Part shown: in pieces, positions 45,829 to 55,446 of the stretch | How positions within the stretch are numbered: position 1 is the first letter of the stretch | Layout: the number at the start of each line of letters is the position of its first letter | Source of the DNA: Pseudomonas sp. Irchel 3E13 | GTDB taxonomy: Bacteria > Pseudomonadota > Gammaproteobacteria > Pseudomonadales > Pseudomonadaceae | Direction: 5' to 3' | DNA: 64,000 nucleotides | NCBI RefSeq assembly: GCF_900187455.1 | Contig: NZ_FYDX01000001.1 | Location: 1 to 64,000, forward strand | Notes under the pieces: model-generated | Databases searched by the model: none | What the model saw: the letters and a program-made list of their open reading frames with translations, nothing else | Told to the model about the DNA's origin: nothing | Program-made: the position numbers and the translations under genes

Positions 45829-46860
45829 TCAATTCTGGATGAACAGGTCGAAACGACGTTGTACTTCAGCCTGATGCGCCTGCCACCAGACCGGGTCGAA
45901 GAACACCACTTTGTCGAGGTTGGCGGGGGCCGTCGGCAGGGTGGCGGCCATGGCGGCGGGGATGATCCCGGTGTCATAGGCCTTGACGTTGATCGGCGGG
46001 TTGGGGATCAGGGTCACCAGGGTCGCCTGGCTGTGCGGCTTCATGATTTCGGCGATCAGTTTCATCGCCAGCGCTTTGTTCGGCGCGCCTTTGGGCACGA
46101 CCACGCAATCGTAGTCGAGCAAGGCATGGTCGTAGGTGTAGTCGACGTCATCGCCGGACTGCTTCAGCTCATCGACCCGCGAGGCCCAGATTGCCAGCGC
46201 GTCCACTTCACGGCTACGCAGCAGTTGCGCGGAGTCGGTGCCGCTGCGCCACCAGTTGATGACTTGCGGCTTGATGCGTTCGAGCACTTTGAAGGCCCGG
46301 TCGACATCCAGCGGGTACAGCGCCTTGGGCGACACGCCGTCGGCAATCAGCGCCAGTTCGAGCGTGGTATAGGGCTGCCGGTACATCGAACGCGAGGCTT
46401 TCACCTCGGGGTCGAAGAAGGCTTTCCAGGTTTTCGGCGTGGTGGCGCCGGCATCGTTGGCCCAGGCCAGCACCGTGGAATAGGCGTTGCTGGCGATCCA
46501 GTTCTTGCCGTAGAAATTCGCCGCCACGCCTTCGGTGCTGATTACCGAGTAGTCCAGCGGCTCGGTCAGCCCCTGTTCTTGCGCCAGCACGCAATCGTTG
46601 GACGCCAGCTCGACCACGTCCCACTTGGGCTTGCCCGACATCACCTGGGCGCGCACGGCGGCCAGGCCATCCATGTTGTCTTCCTGGATCTTGATGCCCA
46701 GCGCTTCTTCCGCGGGCTTGAGGTACGCCTTGCGCTCGGCGTCCTGCAACGCGCCGCCCCAGCCGGCAAAGGTCACGCTCCCCGCGGCCTGCACCTGGGC
46801 CACGGCACACAAGGACAGGGTCAATGCCAGCCCCGCCATTCGCTTGTTGGTTGATCGCAT
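45829..46860 (-). CDS. PotD/PotF-like periplasmic binding protein (copy B)
   Basis: This 343-residue paralogue of copy A has the same mature start (VTFAGWGGALQDAERKAYLKP), the same NMDGLAAVRAQVMSGKPKWDVVEL block and the same LYPLDV block. A signal peptide ends near VQAAG. The ATG at 46860 is preceded by AGGAGTTGAAA. An upstream TTG (46866) is possible but less likely. It lies 13 bp from copy A. Two adjacent binding proteins that feed a single permease-ATPase set point to a gene duplication that broadens ligand range. Confidence 0.92.
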   Translation of the reverse strand: MRSTNKRMAGLALTLSLCAVAQVQAAGSVTFAGWGGALQDAERKAYLKPAEEALGIKIQEDNMDGLAAVRAQVMSGKPKWDVVELASNDCVLAQEQGLTEPLDYSVISTEGVAANFYGKNWIASNAYSTVLAWANDAGATTPKTWKAFFDPEVKASRSMYRQPYTTLELALIADGVSPKALYPLDVDRAFKVLERIKPQVINWWRSGTDSAQLLRSREVDALAIWASRVDELKQSGDDVDYTYDHALLDYDCVVVPKGAPNKALAMKLIAEIMKPHSQATLVTLIPNPPINVKAYDTGIIPAAMAATLPTAPANLDKVVFFDPVWWQAHQAEVQRRFDLFIQN

Positions 46861-46990
46861 TTTCAACTCCTGAGGTTATTGTAATTAGACAGTTGAATCG
46901 AACGCCGGGCGTTGCTGCCCCTGTTGCTGTTGTTATACCGGGAGACGTTGCTCGTCTGCCTCGCTGGCCACTCCGGGCCTGTCTCGCTGC

Positions 46991-48328
46991 TTATTGCGCA
47001 TCCTTGAAACGGTACCAGGCGTAGGCCATTCGCTGACCGATCCGCAGGAACGGCTGAAACGGAAAACGCCTCGGGCTCTGGTGGAGAAAATCGATGCCGG
47101 TGGGCTGCTCATCGCCGGCCACCATCTGCGCCAGGCGCTTGCCGGTCTGCACCGAGAACGACACGCCGCTGCCGGCATAACCGCCACCGGAGAACACATT
47201 GTCCAGGCCTGGCACGCGGCAAATGAACGGCAGGGAGTTTTCGCTGACAGCGACCCAGCCGCCCCAGTTGTAATCCACCTCTATGCCCTGCAACGCCGGG
47301 AACTTGCGGCACAGCGCGTCGTGCAGGTTTTGCCGATGGCGCGGGTTTTCCGCGTCGCGGCCGGTGATGGCGCTGCGGCCGCCGAACAGAATGCGGTCGT
47401 CCGGCAAGCGGCGGTAATACGAGAGCAGGTTGCGGGTGTCGAACATGCATTCGCTGCCGGCCAGGCTCTGGCGTTTCTCGTCGGCGGTCAGCGGGCGCGT
47501 CACGATGATCTGCGAATGGACCGGCAACACCCGGCCGGCCGTGGCCTTGTTCAGCGCGCCGGAGGTGTAGCCGTTGGTGGCCACCACCACGCGACGGGCC
47601 GTCACTACGCCGCCCGGCGTCACCAGCCGGTGCCGGCCGTTGTCGCTGTGCCAGTCAGTCACCGGCGAGGCCACATGGACCTTGGCCCCGGCTTCGCGGG
47701 CCAGGCGCTGGATGCCCCAAGCCAGCTTCAACGGGTGCATGGAAAAACCGTCCGGCATGTACAGCGCCCCGAACGCCTCCGCACCGCTGTGCACCCCGTG
47801 CACCTGGGCCTCGTCGACAAAGCGGGCGCCGTAGCTCAAGACGTCGTTGTAGAGACTGACTTCACGCTTGAGCGCCGCCACATGCCCGGCATGACTGGCG
47901 ACCTTGAACACGCCGTCCGGCTGCGCGTCGCACTCGATCTGCCCTTCACGGATCAGCCCGCGCACCGTGTTCAAGCCTGCCGACATTTCCTCGAAATAGG
48001 CTTTGGCCGTGCTGGCGCCATAGCGCTCGATCAGCTCGGACAGTGGTACCCGGCCGCCAGAAATACGGGCGAAGCTGCCATTGCGACCGCTGCACCCCCA
48101 GGCCACCTGGTTCGCCTCCAGGACCACGGCGTGAATGCCGTGCTCACGGGCCAGGTGCAGCGCGCAACTCAAGCCCGTGTAACCGGCGCCAATGATCGCG
48201 ACCTCAACGTCCATGGCCCCGGAAACCGGCCCATCATCCTGCGGTGCGGTGCCCGCCGTATCTACCCAGTAGGACGCGGAATGTGGCAATCCGACGCCTG
48301 GGTGCGCATTGACCAGTGGATCGTACAA
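46991..48328 (-). CDS. PuuB-like FAD-dependent amine oxidoreductase
   Basis: This 445-residue DAO-family flavoprotein resembles gamma-glutamylputrescine oxidoreductase PuuB/OrdL: SYWVDTAG, the ADP-binding motif VAIIGAGYTGLSCALHLARE, QVAWGCSGRNGSFA, PDDRILFGGRSAITGRD, YNWGGWVAVSENSLPFI and the terminal AYAWYRFKD. It is first in the long leftward amine locus. PuuB acts on gamma-glutamylated amines, but no gamma-glutamyl ligase (puuA) is seen here, so it may act on the free imported amine. Confidence 0.9.
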   Translation of the reverse strand: MYDPLVNAHPGVGLPHSASYWVDTAGTAPQDDGPVSGAMDVEVAIIGAGYTGLSCALHLAREHGIHAVVLEANQVAWGCSGRNGSFARISGGRVPLSELIERYGASTAKAYFEEMSAGLNTVRGLIREGQIECDAQPDGVFKVASHAGHVAALKREVSLYNDVLSYGARFVDEAQVHGVHSGAEAFGALYMPDGFSMHPLKLAWGIQRLAREAGAKVHVASPVTDWHSDNGRHRLVTPGGVVTARRVVVATNGYTSGALNKATAGRVLPVHSQIIVTRPLTADEKRQSLAGSECMFDTRNLLSYYRRLPDDRILFGGRSAITGRDAENPRHRQNLHDALCRKFPALQGIEVDYNWGGWVAVSENSLPFICRVPGLDNVFSGGGYAGSGVSFSVQTGKRLAQMVAGDEQPTGIDFLHQSPRRFPFQPFLRIGQRMAYAWYRFKDAQ

Positions 48329-48339
48329 TTTATTCTCCG

Positions 48340-48354
48340 TATCGCTGTGCGATA
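48340..48354. promoter_or_regulatory. Candidate IclR-type operator before the amine locus
   Basis: TATCGC-TGT-GCGATA is a 15-bp palindrome that lies 12 bp upstream of the first gene of the leftward amine locus. Operators of IclR proteins are usually palindromes of about this size, and an iclR-type gene lies in the same locus. Confidence 0.4.
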
Positions 48355-48426
48355 TACATAAATCACTTGAGCGAAATATTCGATCAGATAGTGATTCATG
48401 TCAATCGAAAATCTTGAGAGGCGTGC

Positions 48427-48463
48427 AAAACAAAAACGCCGCCCCGGATTCCCGAGGCGGCGT
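48427..48463 (-). terminator. Rho-independent terminator of the LysR gene at 48517
   Basis: On the minus strand ACGCCGCC and GGCGGCGT form a stem (48436-48443 with 48456-48463), extended inward by CGG/CCG after one mismatch. It is followed by TTTTGTTTTG. It lies about 55 bp past the LysR stop codon and isolates the LysR gene from the amine locus. Confidence 0.85.
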
Positions 48464-48516
48464 AAGGCAGGACAGCGAACAGGCGATATCAGGCGCCAGA
48501 GCGCCCGGACGGGGGT

Positions 48517-49419
48517 TTAGCGGCCCGTATCGTGTGCAGGAAACACCCGGGCGCACAGGTAATCGACGAACACCCGGACTTTCGGCGACGCGTGCTTGCT
48601 CGCCGGCCACAGCACATTGAACACACCCGTGCGCCCCACATGGTCATCCAGCACCGGCACGAGTTGGCGATCGGCAAGCAGCTCGCGGATGGAAAAGTCC
48701 GGCAGGCAGGCGATGCCCAGCCCCTTCAGCACGAAGTGCACCCGTGTCTCGATGTTGTTGCAGATCATCGAGGTGGGTAGTTGCAACTCGGCCGCGCCTG
48801 GCGCCAGTTGCAGCGTCCAGGGTTCGAGCTTGCCGCTGTAGGGAAAACGGAAGTGTAGGCAGGTGTGTTGCAGCAGGTCCTCAGGGACCCGGGGCGTACC
48901 GCGGCGCGCCAGGTACGCGGGGGCGGCGACCAGGATTGAGCGGAAGGCGCCCAGGCGGCGGGCGGTCAGGCGCGAGTCGCTGGGCTCTCCTGTGCGCACC
49001 ACGGCGTCGAAGCCCTCCTCGATCACATCGACCAGCCGGTCGGTGAAATCCAGGTCCAGCTCGATGTCGGGATACTCGCGCATAAAGTCGGCGAGCACCG
49101 GCAACACCAGCGGACTCACCAGCGGCAGGCTCACGCGCAACCGCCCGCGTGGCGCGGCGCTGGCCTCGGACAACTCCAGCTCCGCCGCCTCGATTTCGGA
49201 CAGGATGCGCCGACTGCGCTCCAGAAACAGCGAGCCTTCCGCCGTCAGCGTGACGCTGCGCGTACTGCGGTGGAACAGGCGAACGCCCAGGCGTTCTTCC
49301 AGACGCGCCACGCTCTTGCCGACGGCGGACGCTGAAACGCCCAACAGCCTGCCGGCCGCGACGAAGCTTCGGGTTTCCGCGACCTGGACGAAGACGGCGA
49401 ATCCATTCAAACGGTCCAT
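48517..49419 (-). CDS. LysR-family regulator
   Basis: This 300-residue regulator has a typical N-terminal winged helix (MDRLNGFAVFVQVAETRSFVA, LGVSASAVGKSVARLEERLGVRLFHRSTRSVTLT) and a LysR substrate domain (RLRVSLPLVSPLVLPVLADFMREYP). It is of the CrgA-like subgroup, with VVRTGEPSDSRLTARRLG. The start at 49419 is the standard LysR position, and an upstream in-frame start at 49458 is unnecessary. It is divergent from an MFS transporter, so control of that carrier is likely. Confidence 0.92.
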   Translation of the reverse strand: MDRLNGFAVFVQVAETRSFVAAGRLLGVSASAVGKSVARLEERLGVRLFHRSTRSVTLTAEGSLFLERSRRILSEIEAAELELSEASAAPRGRLRVSLPLVSPLVLPVLADFMREYPDIELDLDFTDRLVDVIEEGFDAVVRTGEPSDSRLTARRLGAFRSILVAAPAYLARRGTPRVPEDLLQHTCLHFRFPYSGKLEPWTLQLAPGAAELQLPTSMICNNIETRVHFVLKGLGIACLPDFSIRELLADRQLVPVLDDHVGRTGVFNVLWPASKHASPKVRVFVDYLCARVFPAHDTGR

Positions 49420-49531
49420 ACAACACCTCGATTGCGGACACCTGTGTCCGTAGAGCAAGGAACTCTACTCGGGTTTTTCTTTAATCGCCGGGTTTCTATC
49501 GTGTGCAGCAGGTGCATTTCGGGGGTTCCCC

Positions 49532-49570
49532 CATCGCTGGCAAGCCAGCGATGCGCCGCACAAGCGGCGC
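49532..49570. repeat. REP-type palindromic element (copy 3)
   Basis: CATCGCTGG-CAAG-CCAGCGATG (49532-49553) is followed directly by GCGCCGC-ACAA-GCGGCGC (49553-49570). The second arm pair is identical to that of the two REP elements near 33 kb. It lies in the divergent gap between the LysR and MFS genes, an uncommon place for REPs. Confidence 0.85.
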
Positions 49571-49625
49571 TAGATCTTGAGAGCACTGAACCCCTTCCAC
49601 ACAACCACGAGACGCATAGATCCCC

Positions 49626-50873
49626 ATGCCACAACCAAGCAATCCCACACACCACCCCTTGCCGATTGCCGCACTCCTGGCCCTGGCGCTGGCAGGTTTC
49701 GTCACGGTCCTGACCGAAGCGCTGCCGGCCGGCTTGCTGCCGCAGATCAGCGCCGGCCTGGAGATTTCCGAGGCGCTGGCCGGGCAGCTTGTCACGGTCT
49801 ATGCGGTCGGCTCGCTGCTGGCGGCGATCCCGCTCATCACCCTGACCCAGGGCCTCCGTCGGCGCCCGCTGCTGATGGTGGCGATTGCCGGTTTCGTCGT
49901 CGCCAATACCCTCACCGCCTTCTCCGGCAACTATGTCCTGACGCTGTTGGCGCGCTTTCTCGCCGGCATGTCCGCCGGCCTGCTGTGGGCGCTGATCGCG
50001 GGCTACGCCGCGCGCATGGTGCCCGAGCACCAGAAAGGCCGGGCCATCGCCATCGCGATGGTCGGTACGCCGGTGGCGCTGGCGCTTGGCGTGCCGGCCG
50101 GCACCGCGCTCGGCACACTGCTGGGCTGGCGCCTGTGTTTCGGCATCATGAGCGTTCTGGCGCTGGGTCTGATGCTCTGGGTGCGGATCAAGGTGCCGGA
50201 TTTCGCCGGACAGACGGCGAGCCAGCAGCGCTCGCTGGGGCAGGTGTTCCGCCTGGCGGGCGTGCGTTCGGTGCTGTTCGTGGTGCTGGCATTCGTGTTG
50301 GCGCATAACATCCTCTACACCTACATCGCGCCATTCCTCGCGGCGGCGGATATGGCCGCGAGCACCGGCCTGGTGCTGCTGGTGTTCGGCGTGACCTCGC
50401 TGCTGGGCATCTGGATCATCGGCGTGCTGATCGACCGTTATCTGCGTGCACTCACCCTGGCCAGCACGGTGCTGTTCGGCCTGGCAGTGCTGGCGCTGGC
50501 CGTGGCGAGCGATGTTCCGGCGCTGGTGTACGTGGCGGTGGCCGTCTGGGGCCTGGCCTTCGGCGGCGTGGCCACGCTGTTGCAGACCAGCCTGGCGCAT
50601 ACCGCCGGGGACGCCGCCGATGTCGCGCAGTCGATGCTGGTCACGGCCTGGAACCTGGCGATCGCCGGTGGCGGCATTTTCGGTGGCGTGTTGCTGGACC
50701 GCTTCGGTGTCGGCGCCTTCCCGCCGGCGTTGCTGGTGCTGCTGACCGCGACGCTGGTGGTGGTGTGGGCGGCCCGGTACCACGGCTTCGCGGCGGCAAC
50801 GGCGGATACATCGGGCGGGCAGCATCTTCACTCCAGCGATCTCACACCTGTCCTGCGAGAAAGCCGTGATTAG
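49626..50873 (+). CDS. MFS transporter, drug/sugar efflux type
   Basis: This 415-residue major-facilitator protein has about 12 membrane segments. It resembles AraJ/YdhP-like DHA efflux carriers: FVTVLTEALPAGLLPQIS near the start, the loop 2-3 motif LTQGLRRRPLL, and RFLAGMSAGLLWALIAGYAARM. It is divergent from a LysR gene that probably regulates it. The substrate is unknown. The N-terminal start at 49626 precedes the first membrane segment with a short cytoplasmic tail. Confidence 0.88.
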   Translation: MPQPSNPTHHPLPIAALLALALAGFVTVLTEALPAGLLPQISAGLEISEALAGQLVTVYAVGSLLAAIPLITLTQGLRRRPLLMVAIAGFVVANTLTAFSGNYVLTLLARFLAGMSAGLLWALIAGYAARMVPEHQKGRAIAIAMVGTPVALALGVPAGTALGTLLGWRLCFGIMSVLALGLMLWVRIKVPDFAGQTASQQRSLGQVFRLAGVRSVLFVVLAFVLAHNILYTYIAPFLAAADMAASTGLVLLVFGVTSLLGIWIIGVLIDRYLRALTLASTVLFGLAVLALAVASDVPALVYVAVAVWGLAFGGVATLLQTSLAHTAGDAADVAQSMLVTAWNLAIAGGGIFGGVLLDRFGVGAFPPALLVLLTATLVVVWAARYHGFAAATADTSGGQHLHSSDLTPVLRESRD

Positions 50874-50904
50874 ATGACGCGCCTTGTCACTCACGGAGAA
50901 CACG

Positions 50905-52128
50905 ATGTCCTCGGTATCCGATACAGGCGCGGTGCCCGCGCCTGGGTTGTTCGGCACGTTTTGCCTGAGCAGCTACCTGCTTTCACTGTCCTACGGCACC
51001 ACCTTCCTGCTGGCAAAGATGCTCAGTGCCCATGGCGGCAGCGAGTCCGACGCCGGCTCGGTCATTTCCGTGGCGATGCTCAGCACCTTCCTTGCGGTGA
51101 TCTTTTCCGGGCACCTGACCGACAGGATGGGCGCGCCGAAAGCCATCGCAACCGGCGCGGTCTTCCTCGCCGCCGCCTGCCTTGGCTTTGCCCTGGTGCC
51201 CGGCGGCGGCACCGCGCTCTTGCTGTTCGGCCTGTTGCTCGGTTTTGGCTGGGGCGTTTTTTACACCCTGGGGCCGATCATCGTCGCGATGATCATAGAG
51301 CCGGCGCGTCGGGTTAAGTACTTCGCCCTGCTGTCGGGCAGCATGATGACCGGCATCGGCACCGGCCCCCTGGTCGGGCGACTGTCGGAAGCGCTGGGGT
51401 ATCCAGTGGCAGCGGCCTTTGTTGTCGCGGCGGTGGCAAGCCTGCTGGGCGGCGCCCTGTTCCTGCTGATGGGCCCGCGGATTCGGCAACAGCAAGCGAA
51501 TCTCGGGCCGGTGGTGGTGTGCCGGATCACCCCCGCCGCGGCACGCTCGGTGCTGGGCTCCAAAGCGGCCTTCGCCATTCTCATGGTGGGCCTGGGCGGT
51601 GCGATCTTCGGTGGGCTTTCCAGTTTCCAGACTTCATACGCCACGCTAAAACATCTCGATTACTCGTTGTTTTTCCTTGGTTTTATGTCCGCCGCAATTT
51701 CCTGCCGGCTGCTGATCGCCGGGTTTATCGTCAAGCGCGATCCTTACCGCACCGCCTGCGTGCTGACCGCATTGATGGTGGTCTCGGTGCTGATGTTCAT
51801 GTTCCTGGTCGACAGTGCCGCCACCTATTTGCTTGCCGCCGTCGTCCTCGGCGTCGGCTACGGCCTGACCTATTCGGTGATCAACGGCCTGGCCGCCAAT
51901 GAAGCACCGGTCGGTCATACCGCACAGTCGCTGCTGCTGTTCAGCCTTGCCTATTTCGTCGGGGTTTTCGGTTTTCCGTTGCTGGCCGGCTCGATCATCG
52001 TCCACGCGGGCATGCCGGCGTTGTTGCAACTGGTTCTGCTGATTGCTCTGATCAATTGGGCGATTACCCTTGGGCGACTGGTGTGGCGAAGCCAGCGTGG
52101 CCAGATCGGCCCGCCTTTGCGTCATTAA
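50905..52128 (+). CDS. MFS transporter
   Basis: This 407-residue major-facilitator protein has about 12 segments, with LLSLSYGTTFLLAKMLSA, the loop motif SGHLTDRMGAPKAIATG, and GFGWGVFYTLGPIIVAMIIEPARR. The start at 50905 follows GGAGAACACG. A frame start at 50884 has no ribosome binding site. It is 31 bp after the previous MFS gene and may be co-transcribed. The substrate is unknown. Confidence 0.86.
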   Translation: MSSVSDTGAVPAPGLFGTFCLSSYLLSLSYGTTFLLAKMLSAHGGSESDAGSVISVAMLSTFLAVIFSGHLTDRMGAPKAIATGAVFLAAACLGFALVPGGGTALLLFGLLLGFGWGVFYTLGPIIVAMIIEPARRVKYFALLSGSMMTGIGTGPLVGRLSEALGYPVAAAFVVAAVASLLGGALFLLMGPRIRQQQANLGPVVVCRITPAAARSVLGSKAAFAILMVGLGGAIFGGLSSFQTSYATLKHLDYSLFFLGFMSAAISCRLLIAGFIVKRDPYRTACVLTALMVVSVLMFMFLVDSAATYLLAAVVLGVGYGLTYSVINGLAANEAPVGHTAQSLLLFSLAYFVGVFGFPLLAGSIIVHAGMPALLQLVLLIALINWAITLGRLVWRSQRGQIGPPLRH

Positions 52129-52197
52129 AGATTCCTTCACCCATCCCACGCCGCGACTCATCTACGCTCAGCTCAAACTTTGCGTGGAACTCCGCCG

Positions 52198-54006
52198 ATG
52201 GAAATGGACTGGCATCAAGCATTGCAGGAGAGCCTGCGCTGGCTCGCGATCGCGTCACTCATCACCTTCATCTCGCTCGCGGTCTGCGCCACGCTGGTGG
52301 TGCGCTTTACCCGTTGGGGCCAGCAGTTCTGGCAGATCGCCGGGCCGTACCTGCGCCCGCGACACAGTTGGCGGCCGATGCTGGTGTTCAGTCTGCTGCT
52401 GTTGCTGACGCTGTTTGCAGTGCGCCTGAACGTGCTTTTTTCCTTCTGGTACAACGGCTTCTACAGCGCTTTGCAAGGACTGGATGAAGTGGCGTTCTGG
52501 TATTTGCTCGGGGTGTTCGCGGTGCTGGCGACCATTCATGTGCTGCGCGAACTGTTCACCTATTACGTGACCCAGGCCTTCAGCATCCGCTGGCGCACCT
52601 GGCTCACCGAACGCCTGACCCGTGACTGGATGGACGGCGATGCCTATTACCGCGGCCAGTTTCTGGAGCACCCGGTCGACAACCCGGACCAACGTATCGA
52701 ACTGGACGTGAATACCTTCGTGACCGGTTCGGTGACGCTCACCCTGGGCGCGGTCAGCGCGCTGGTGTCGTTGGTGGCCTTCACCGCGATTCTCTGGGGC
52801 CTGTCGGCGCCCTTGACGGTCGCCGGCGTGGAGGTGCCGCGCGCCATGGTGTTCGCGGTGTACGTCTATGTGCTGGTCGCCACCTGGATTGCGTTCAAGC
52901 TCGGCAAACCGCTTATCCGCCTCAACTTCCTCAACGAAAAGCTCACCGCCAACTTCCGCTATGCGCTGATGCGGCTGCGCGAATACGCGGAAAACGTGGC
53001 GTTCTATCAGGGTTCGACGATCGAGCGGGACACCTTGCTCGGCCGCTTCATGGCCTTGATTGGCAATGTCTGGGCGCTGGTGTTCCGAAGCCTGAAGTTC
53101 GATGGTTTCAACCTGTCGGTCAGCCAGGTGGCGGTGGTGTTTCCGTTCATTCTCCAGGCTCCACGCTTTTTCAGCGGGGCGATCAAGCTGGGGGACGTGA
53201 TGCAGACGTCCCAGGCCTTCGGCCAGGTGCAGGATTCGCTGTCGTTCTTCCGCTCGTCCTACGATGCCTTTGCCCAGTACCGGGCGACGCTGGACCGGCT
53301 TACCGGATTTCTCGATGCCAACGAACAGGCCCGGGAATTGCCGCAGGTATTGCGCGTGAACCAAGCCGAGGCTCTGGAGATCCGCGCTCTGCAGGTGCTG
53401 CGCCCCGATGGCCATCACCTGCTGGACAACCTCAACCTGCGCCTCGCCCCCGGCCAGTCATTGCTGATCAAAGGCCCTTCCGGTTGCGGCAAGACCACCC
53501 TGCTCCGCGCCGTCGCCGGACTCTGGCCGTATGCCGAAGGTGAAGTGCGTTGCCCGGGCGGCACGGCGGCGCTGTTTCTGTCGCAGCGGCCTTACCTGCC
53601 ACTGGGCGAACTGCGCACCGCCGTCGCCTATCCGGCCACCGGTTCGCCGACCGACGACGAGCGCCTGCGGCAGGCCTTGCGCCAGGTCAATCTTGCGCAT
53701 CTCGCGGACAAGCTGGGTATCAGCGATGACTGGGCGCGCATTCTGTCCATCGGCGAGCAGCAGCGCCTGGCGTTTGCCCGGGTGCTGTTCAATCAGCCAC
53801 GGATCGTGTTCCTCGACGAATCGACGTCCGCCATGGACGAAGGCCTGGAGCACGCGCTCTATTCGCTGCTGCGCGAGCGCATGGGCGACAGCGTGCTGGT
53901 GAGCGTCGGCCACCGCGCGACGCTCGCGGGGTTCCATAGCCATCATCTGGAGCTGGATGGCAACGGGGCGTGGAAGGTCCACGAAATGGCGGAAAAAGTG
54001 GACTAA
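52198..54006 (+). CDS. YddA/SbmA-type ABC transporter (permease fused to ATPase)
   Basis: This 602-residue inner-membrane protein has an SbmA/BacA-like membrane domain (VRFTRWGQQFWQIAGPYLRPRHSW, NVLFSFWYNGFYSALQ, TYYVTQAFSIRWRTWLTERLTRDW as shorter blocks) to about residue 340. A C-terminal ABC ATPase follows, with Walker A GPSGCGKTT, signature LSIGEQQRLAFARV and Walker B RIVFLDEST. E. coli YddA and the very-long-chain-fatty-acid transporter BclA/ABCD share this layout. Peptide or lipid transport is the usual role. The start is the ATG at 52198. An upstream TTG (52180) is possible. Confidence 0.9.
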   Translation: MEMDWHQALQESLRWLAIASLITFISLAVCATLVVRFTRWGQQFWQIAGPYLRPRHSWRPMLVFSLLLLLTLFAVRLNVLFSFWYNGFYSALQGLDEVAFWYLLGVFAVLATIHVLRELFTYYVTQAFSIRWRTWLTERLTRDWMDGDAYYRGQFLEHPVDNPDQRIELDVNTFVTGSVTLTLGAVSALVSLVAFTAILWGLSAPLTVAGVEVPRAMVFAVYVYVLVATWIAFKLGKPLIRLNFLNEKLTANFRYALMRLREYAENVAFYQGSTIERDTLLGRFMALIGNVWALVFRSLKFDGFNLSVSQVAVVFPFILQAPRFFSGAIKLGDVMQTSQAFGQVQDSLSFFRSSYDAFAQYRATLDRLTGFLDANEQARELPQVLRVNQAEALEIRALQVLRPDGHHLLDNLNLRLAPGQSLLIKGPSGCGKTTLLRAVAGLWPYAEGEVRCPGGTAALFLSQRPYLPLGELRTAVAYPATGSPTDDERLRQALRQVNLAHLADKLGISDDWARILSIGEQQRLAFARVLFNQPRIVFLDESTSAMDEGLEHALYSLLRERMGDSVLVSVGHRATLAGFHSHHLELDGNGAWKVHEMAEKVD

Positions 54007-54195
54007 CACAACCGCCCGCCGGGCAAAGACCGAAGCTTAACAATGGATTGCGCGATGCTTGGCATTTTGAAAAGCGGAAGTCCGCAATGTCTTATCGGCA
54101 GCGCTGTAATTTACTTAAACCTTACTTAGCACTGACAAAATTGGATCCCGGACGCTGTTAGCATTTTTTGGTCAATAGCAAGCTAAGCAACTTCG

Positions 54196-55446
54196 ATGAC
54201 CAATCAAACCACAGACCTCTGGCAAATCCGCGCCCGCCAGCTCGACGCCTATCGCTGGGCACTCTGGCGTGAACGTTATGGGCTGATCGGCGCAGCCGTG
54301 CGGGTCGTGCGTGATGCGATCCTCGATTTCAAGTACGGCATCGGCGCGCGACTACGCGCGAGCACCGCCCCGGACAGCGCTGCCAAGCGAATACTGGTGC
54401 TTCACGGCTCGCCGAAACTGCTGGCGCAGCGGCGCAAGAACGGGCTGATCAAAGCGCTGCGCGAGCGCGGTCACGAAGTGGTCGAAGCCGCCATCGAGCC
54501 GCTCGACGTGGCCATCCGACAGAAACTGCTGTATCGCCCATCGGCCAAGGTGCCACTGCGTTACTACGCCCATGCCGCCTACGCCGAATGGCTGGCGCGG
54601 CATCACCAGCCGGGGCTGGTGCTGAGCGAGCGGCATGGCAGCCTGGTCACCCCGTTTCTGCGCTTGTCCCTCAATGCCCAGGACAAACACCTGGCGCAAC
54701 TGGCCCACGCCACCACCGTCGAGCGTTCGCGCCGGTTGAGCATGACCGACTACGACTACTACCTGCTGTTCGGGCAGAGCTCGCTGGCGGCGCTGCAACG
54801 CCGGACGCTGCGCTTCGGCACCACCCAGGCCATTCTCACCGGGTCCTACCTGATCGATCAGCGCTACGACATGCCGCCGGCCACCAAGGACCCGCACGTG
54901 CTGGTGCTGGGCGTGGGCCCCGACAAGGAAAAGCGCCCCGGCTATCAGCGCACCTACGCGCTGATCCGCGACTGGGCGGCCCGCCATCCGGACGTTCCCG
55001 TCAGTTTCAAACCGCACCCGCGAAGCCCGATGACGTTCTGGAAAGACGCCTCGGCAGCGCCGTCGAACCTGCGCCTGCTGTCGCCGGACATGCCCCTGGC
55101 TGAGGCGCTCGAACAGAGTTCCGTGGTGCTCAGCATCATGTCCAACGCCGCGCTGGAGGCCAGCCTGGCGAGCCGTCCGGTCATCTACATCAACACCAGC
55201 GAGGACGAAGACGACCTCGAACAGACCCGCTTCTTTGGCGAGTGCGTGACCAGCCTGGAAATGCTCGACGACCGTCTCGCCTGGCTGTGCGGGCACTACC
55301 AACAGGCGCTGCGCAGCGCCCGGGCATTCGCCGACTACCACCTCGCCCACGGCGTCCACGGCCAGCGCAAGACCGCCGAGGCCATTGACCGCCTGATCCA
55401 CGGGCAGCCACTGCCTACCACTCGACTGGAAGGAACCCTGGGGTGA
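54196..55446 (+). CDS. Capsule/CDP-glycerol-transferase-like glycan enzyme
   Basis: This 416-residue protein has a GT-B-like fold of the KpsC/capsule-synthesis or CDP-glycerol-glycerophosphotransferase kind. It has RILVLHGSPKLLAQRRKNGLI, VSFKPHPRSPM (the KPHP motif), and the nucleotide-binding VLSIMSNAALEASLASRPVIYI. There is no signal peptide, so it is probably a cytoplasmic glycosyl or glycerol-phosphate transferase. It is first in a tight three-gene operon whose second start overlaps its stop (GTGA). Confidence 0.75.
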   Translation: MTNQTTDLWQIRARQLDAYRWALWRERYGLIGAAVRVVRDAILDFKYGIGARLRASTAPDSAAKRILVLHGSPKLLAQRRKNGLIKALRERGHEVVEAAIEPLDVAIRQKLLYRPSAKVPLRYYAHAAYAEWLARHHQPGLVLSERHGSLVTPFLRLSLNAQDKHLAQLAHATTVERSRRLSMTDYDYYLLFGQSSLAALQRRTLRFGTTQAILTGSYLIDQRYDMPPATKDPHVLVLGVGPDKEKRPGYQRTYALIRDWAARHPDVPVSFKPHPRSPMTFWKDASAAPSNLRLLSPDMPLAEALEQSSVVLSIMSNAALEASLASRPVIYINTSEDEDDLEQTRFFGECVTSLEMLDDRLAWLCGHYQQALRSARAFADYHLAHGVHGQRKTAEAIDRLIHGQPLPTTRLEGTLG

